From contig NZ_JASISO010000017.1 in the NCBI RefSeq assembly GCF_030063135.1, positions 1 through 64,000 of the forward strand: a DNA stretch of 64,000 bases. The letters run 5' to 3'. Of the stretch, positions 62,601-64,000 are shown one piece after another (the stretch's first letter is position 1; each line of letters opens with the position of its first letter). Made by a program: the position numbers and the translations under genes. The notes beneath the pieces are model-generated. The model saw only the letters and a list, made by a program, of their open reading frames with translations. It made no database searches and had not been told where the DNA came from. The DNA is from Streptomyces sp. G-G2 (GTDB lineage: Bacteria > Actinomycetota > Actinomycetes > Streptomycetales > Streptomycetaceae).

Positions 62601-64000
62601 GCTCCGACGCCCTGGTCCACGAGCTGATCGAGGCCCAGGCGGTTCGTACCCCGCACGCCGTCGCGCTCGTCGACGGCGCCCTGGAGGTCGGCTACGCCGA
62701 ACTCGACGAGCGGGCGGACCGGCTCGCCCGCACCCTGACCGCCCGGGGCGCGGGCCCCGGGACCCTGGTCGCGGTCGCCATGGAGCGCTCCGCCGAACTG
62801 GTCGTGACCCTGCTCGCCGTCCTCAAGTCCGGCGCCGCGTACGTACCGGTCGACCCGGCGTACCCGGGCGAGCGCATCGCCTACCTGCTCCAGGACGCCG
62901 CACCGCGCCTGCTGGTGACCACCCGGGCGGCCGCCGCCGCGCTGCCGCCGTCGGACATCGAGCGGATCGTCGTCGACGACGCGAAGACCGCCGCGGACAT
63001 CGCGGCCGTCCCCGTCACCGGCGCCCGCCCGGCCTCCCCGTCCCCCCGGCACCCCGCCTACGTGATCTACACCTCCGGCTCCACCGGCCGCCCCAAGGGC
63101 GTCGTCGTCGAGCACCGCTCGGTGGTCGACTACCTCGGCTGGGCGGGCACCGCCTACTCCGGCGCGGCCGGTCTCGCGCTGCTGCACTCGCCGGTCTCCT
63201 TCGACCTCACCGTCACCGCCCTGTTCACTCCCCTCACGGTCGGCGGCAGCGTGCTCATCACGGCGCTGGAGGAGAGCGCCGCCGTCTCGGCGCGGCTCGC
63301 CACGACCCCGGTGACCTTCATGAAGGCCACCCCCAGCCACCTTCCGCTGCTCGGCGCGCTGCCCGCGGCCTACTCGCCCGCCACCGAACTGCTCCTCGGC
63401 GGGGAGGCCCTGCTCGGCGAGAACCTGGCCGGGTGGCGCGAGCGCCACCCGGACGCCACCGTCTGGAACGTGTACGGGCCCACCGAGGCCACCGTGAACG
63501 CCACCGAGTTCCGTGTCGCGCCCGGCACCGAACTGGCCCCGGGGCCGGTACCGATGGGCCGCCCGCAGGGCAACGTCCGGGCGTACGTCCTCGACGCGGC
63601 GCTGCGCCCGGTCCCCGCCGGGGTCGCGGGTGAGCTCTACCTCGCCGGGCCCTGCCTGGCCCGCGGCTACCTCGGCCGTCCCGCGCTGACCTCGGAGCGG
63701 TTCACGGCCGACCCGTACGGACCGGCGGGCGAGCGGATGTACCGCACCGGTGACGTGGCCCGCCGCCTCGCCGACGGCAACCTGGTGTTCGTCGGCCGCG
63801 CCGACGACCAGGTCAAGATCCGCGGTCACCGCATCGAACTCGGCGAGGTCTCCGCCGCGGTCGCCGCCCTCCCCGGCGTCACCGCCCAGGCGGTGATCGT
63901 CCGCGACGGCGGTGCGAGCGGCCCCCGCCTCGTCGCGTACGCCGTCCCCGCGGCCGGGACCGCCCCGGCCGGAGCGGAGCTGCGTGAGCGGCTCGCCGCC
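56666..64000 (+). CDS. Nonribosomal peptide synthetase, C-A-T-E-C-A- (partial)
   Basis: Starts one base after the previous stop (TAAATG) and stays open for 2445 codons to the right edge. Domains: condensation (1-445, HHILLDG near 144, DCL-like [13 protein letters not shown]), adenylation (455-945; [11 protein letters not shown] near 608, [10 protein letters not shown] near 935), carrier ([11 protein letters not shown], Ser990), epimerisation (1045-1515, [10 protein letters not shown] near 1179, FNYLGRIG), condensation (1530-1960, HHLLLDGW near 1668), adenylation from 1985 ([11 protein letters not shown] near 2135), cut by the window. Pocket residues read by eye: first A domain D-A-L-L-I-G-A-V-A (uncertain, somewhat like aromatic Tyr codes), second D-L-T-K-L-G-V-V-N (Asp-like). 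MSKSGPEDI at the start may dock with the preceding protein. Confidence 0.95.
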   Translation, partial: MSKSGPEDILPLSPLQEGLLFHALYDESGNDVYTVQIVLDLGGGLDAATLRTTAQALLNRHANLRVGFLHPKQSRPVQVVSRDVEVPWQESDLRSLDGVAREAELLRLQAEEKAHPFDPARPPLMRYRLVRLADDAYRLLCTFHHILLDGWSTSVLLGELFEVYAKGGDASSLPPVTPFREHLAHLARQDRAASLDAWRRALAGIDAPTRLVPSDPAREVVHPEQLVLELSAEDTAALSARLRANDLTFSSAVHGAWALLLSVLTGRDDVVFGTVVSGRPPEVPGIERMVGMLINTLPVRVRLNGADPLGTVLAGIQSEHLEMMGHHHTGMRDILRLSGHSELFDTYVAFENFPFDLQGLRDLAGGLTIDGFDVLDANHYPLCLVSHVHEGKLRLLLNYRPDLFELEQVEVVGARLVRLLRTLTEDLGRTVAGLDLLTGAERSLLAAGPDTAADAVERSTFPELFAAQAARTPDAVAVESVGLCLTYAELDARTDELAALLTAQGVGPEQVVALVLGRSVESVVGSLAVMKAGAAYLPVDPDYPAERIAFMFGDARPAAVLTTTAYERVLPPSQGTPVLLLDGAPQRAGERVRPAGPVSVASPAYLIYTSGSTGVPKGVVVTHTGLAAFAATERERFAVDGDSRVLQFSSPSFDASVLELCMTLTSGATLVVPEPGPLAGEPLAEVIAARGVTHALIPPAALASVPAVDLPGFACLIVGGDATSAELVARWAPGRRMVNAYGPTESTVAVSMSTPLEVTGTVPPIGAPVLDTRAYVLDGALRLVPRGASGELYVAGAGLARGYLRRAALTSERFVANPYGAPGERMYRTGDVVRLGEDGQFQFVGRADDQVKVRGFRIELGEIESVLARHEGVDQAAVTVHETQPGVKQLVAYVVPTAAGGFDAAGLRTHVAGQLPEYMVPAVVIALDALPLMVNGKLDRKALPAPELTVSDGRAPATAREELLCTLFAEVLGVEKVGADQSFFELGGDSIASIQLISRARKAGLRFTPRDVFTHKTVEAVAAVATESTGTERRRRAPSDGVGGVPLTPIIHWFSEHSGPVDPFNQAMPLPVPAGLDTARITTVLQTFLDHHDALRLRLTRIEDLGEWTLEITPAGTVAAAESLHRVDATGLDADALRAVIERESAAAQGRLAPEQGRMVQAVWFDAGADLPGRMLLVIHHLSVDGVSWRILLPEISAALEAAAEGAGYTPEPVGTSFRRWSQHLAAAASEPDRIRELPLWRSILSGPDPLLTERPLDEGDTLATAGHLTLRLPADVTEPLLGRVPAAFNAQINDVLLTALAVAVADWRRGRGRGEDSSVLVGLEGHGREDILEGADLSRTVGWFTSLYPVRLDPGEVPAAELPGGGPALVTALKAVKEQLRAIPDNGIGFGLLRYLNPRTAVALAKFAEPQIGFNYLGRIGGSGDDAQDGGLGGGADDATPLPYALTANAVTETHADGPRLTATWTWPGALLTEDEVRRLAAAWFDALRALVACADRPEGVGGLVPSDLPLVSLTQAEIGRLEGARPHLSDILPLSPLQEGLLFHTEYDQRAEDVYITRLALDVRGALDTGALRAAVAGLLSRHASLRACFHRTAEGVPVQLVPDAVELPWNESDLSHLGEREQRDELDRLLVQERSRRFDPEHPPLLRFTLIKLGTDRHRLLFAAHHLLLDGWSAPVLAGELFELYGRRGDASALPEVVPYKDYLTWLAGQDRAEAESAWRTALAGVTEPTLVAPGAAGHAAALPGRIVDELPGELTAALTATARAHGLTMNAVVQGAWGVVLAALTGRDDVLFGETVSGRPPELAGVETMVGLFSNTVPVRVRLDPAASLADTLSRVQAQRVELLAYHHLGLADLQELAGLGTLFDTAVVFENFPSEPGAMETVHGLALSEVDTKGDNHYPLGMVVMQDEQRLVLNWYYRPDLLDERLVTSATRQLRRVLEAVATAPETPVGRLALLDGAQTRELTSGSAGPAVPGSDALVHELIEAQAVRTPHAVALVDGALEVGYAELDERADRLARTLTARGAGPGTLVAVAMERSAELVVTLLAVLKSGAAYVPVDPAYPGERIAYLLQDAAPRLLVTTRAAAAALPPSDIERIVVDDAKTAADIAAVPVTGARPASPSPRHPAYVIYTSGSTGRPKGVVVEHRSVVDYLGWAGTAYSGAAGLALLHSPVSFDLTVTALFTPLTVGGSVLITALEESAAVSARLATTPVTFMKATPSHLPLLGALPAAYSPATELLLGGEALLGENLAGWRERHPDATVWNVYGPTEATVNATEFRVAPGTELAPGPVPMGRPQGNVRAYVLDAALRPVPAGVAGELYLAGPCLARGYLGRPALTSERFTADPYGPAGERMYRTGDVARRLADGNLVFVGRADDQVKIRGHRIELGEVSAAVAALPGVTAQAVIVRDGGASGPRLVAYAVPAAGTAPAGAELRERLAA

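Noticed and set aside
50252-63829. Very long open frames on the minus strand opposite the two NRPS genes (2052 and 2467 codons)
   Set aside because: They are a by-product of extreme G/C third-position bias in the real genes. The translations are Gly/Arg/Val-rich with no domain, start signal or codon bias of their own.

Overview
The window looks like a Streptomyces (or close actinomycete) chromosome segment. GC content is very high throughout, codon third positions are G/C, GTG starts and strong GGAGG ribosome binding sites are common, and the gene types are typical of streptomycetes: SARP regulators, an acyl-CoA carboxylase epsilon subunit, a secreted phospholipase A2, Tat-exported enzymes and NRPS megasynthases. 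All calls come from reading the sequence; no database search was run.

Left part (1 to about 14 kb): mostly general and accessory metabolism. It holds an NADP-type glutamate dehydrogenase, a MatB-like acyl-CoA synthetase, a truncated adenylation protein, an NmrA-like oxidoreductase, a hemerythrin/DUF1772/AraC operon, a DHFR-fold reductase, a phosphopantetheinyl transferase (PPTase), a broken alpha/beta hydrolase, a secreted phospholipase A2, a lamin-tail-domain protein, a Tat-exported 5'-nucleotidase-type enzyme and a small membrane protein.

14.2 to 19.2 kb, minus strand: a compact operon of PPTase, an A-T-TE synthetase, an NAD-dependent reductase and an NTF2/SnoaL-like protein. The last three genes overlap by ATGA. 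The order matches the bacterial p-terphenyl (echoside/terfestatin type) pathway as I remember it.

19.6 to 50 kb: a regulator-rich zone that appears to be the left arm of an NRPS cluster. It has two LuxR-type HTH proteins, an IclR regulator with a short leader ORF, a ketosynthase-like enzyme paired with a cysteine-free DsrE-fold protein, a long-chain polyprenyl diphosphate synthase, acyl-CoA carboxylase beta and epsilon subunits, two SARP regulators around a tiny membrane protein, a tryptophan-halogenase-fold protein without its catalytic residues, an AarF/UbiB kinase, a P450, a MacB-like ABC exporter, a LysR stub, an orphan response regulator, a secreted PA14/YD-repeat (Rhs) protein, a SyrP-like hydroxylase and a second P450. 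A palindrome, TGGCAGC-NN-GCTGCCA, lies both upstream of the ketosynthase gene and upstream of the first SARP gene, so the two blocks may share control.

50.4 to 64 kb: two collinear NRPS genes, C-T-C-A-T-E and C-A-T-E-C-A(-...). The second runs off the window. Pocket residues suggest Asn (then epimerised), an uncertain possibly aromatic residue (then epimerised), and an Asp-like residue. The neighbouring non-heme iron hydroxylase fits beta-hydroxylation of Asn or Asp. The first module has no adenylation domain. The product is probably a modified, possibly acylated peptide. The MbtH protein, the final modules and the thioesterase are not in the window.
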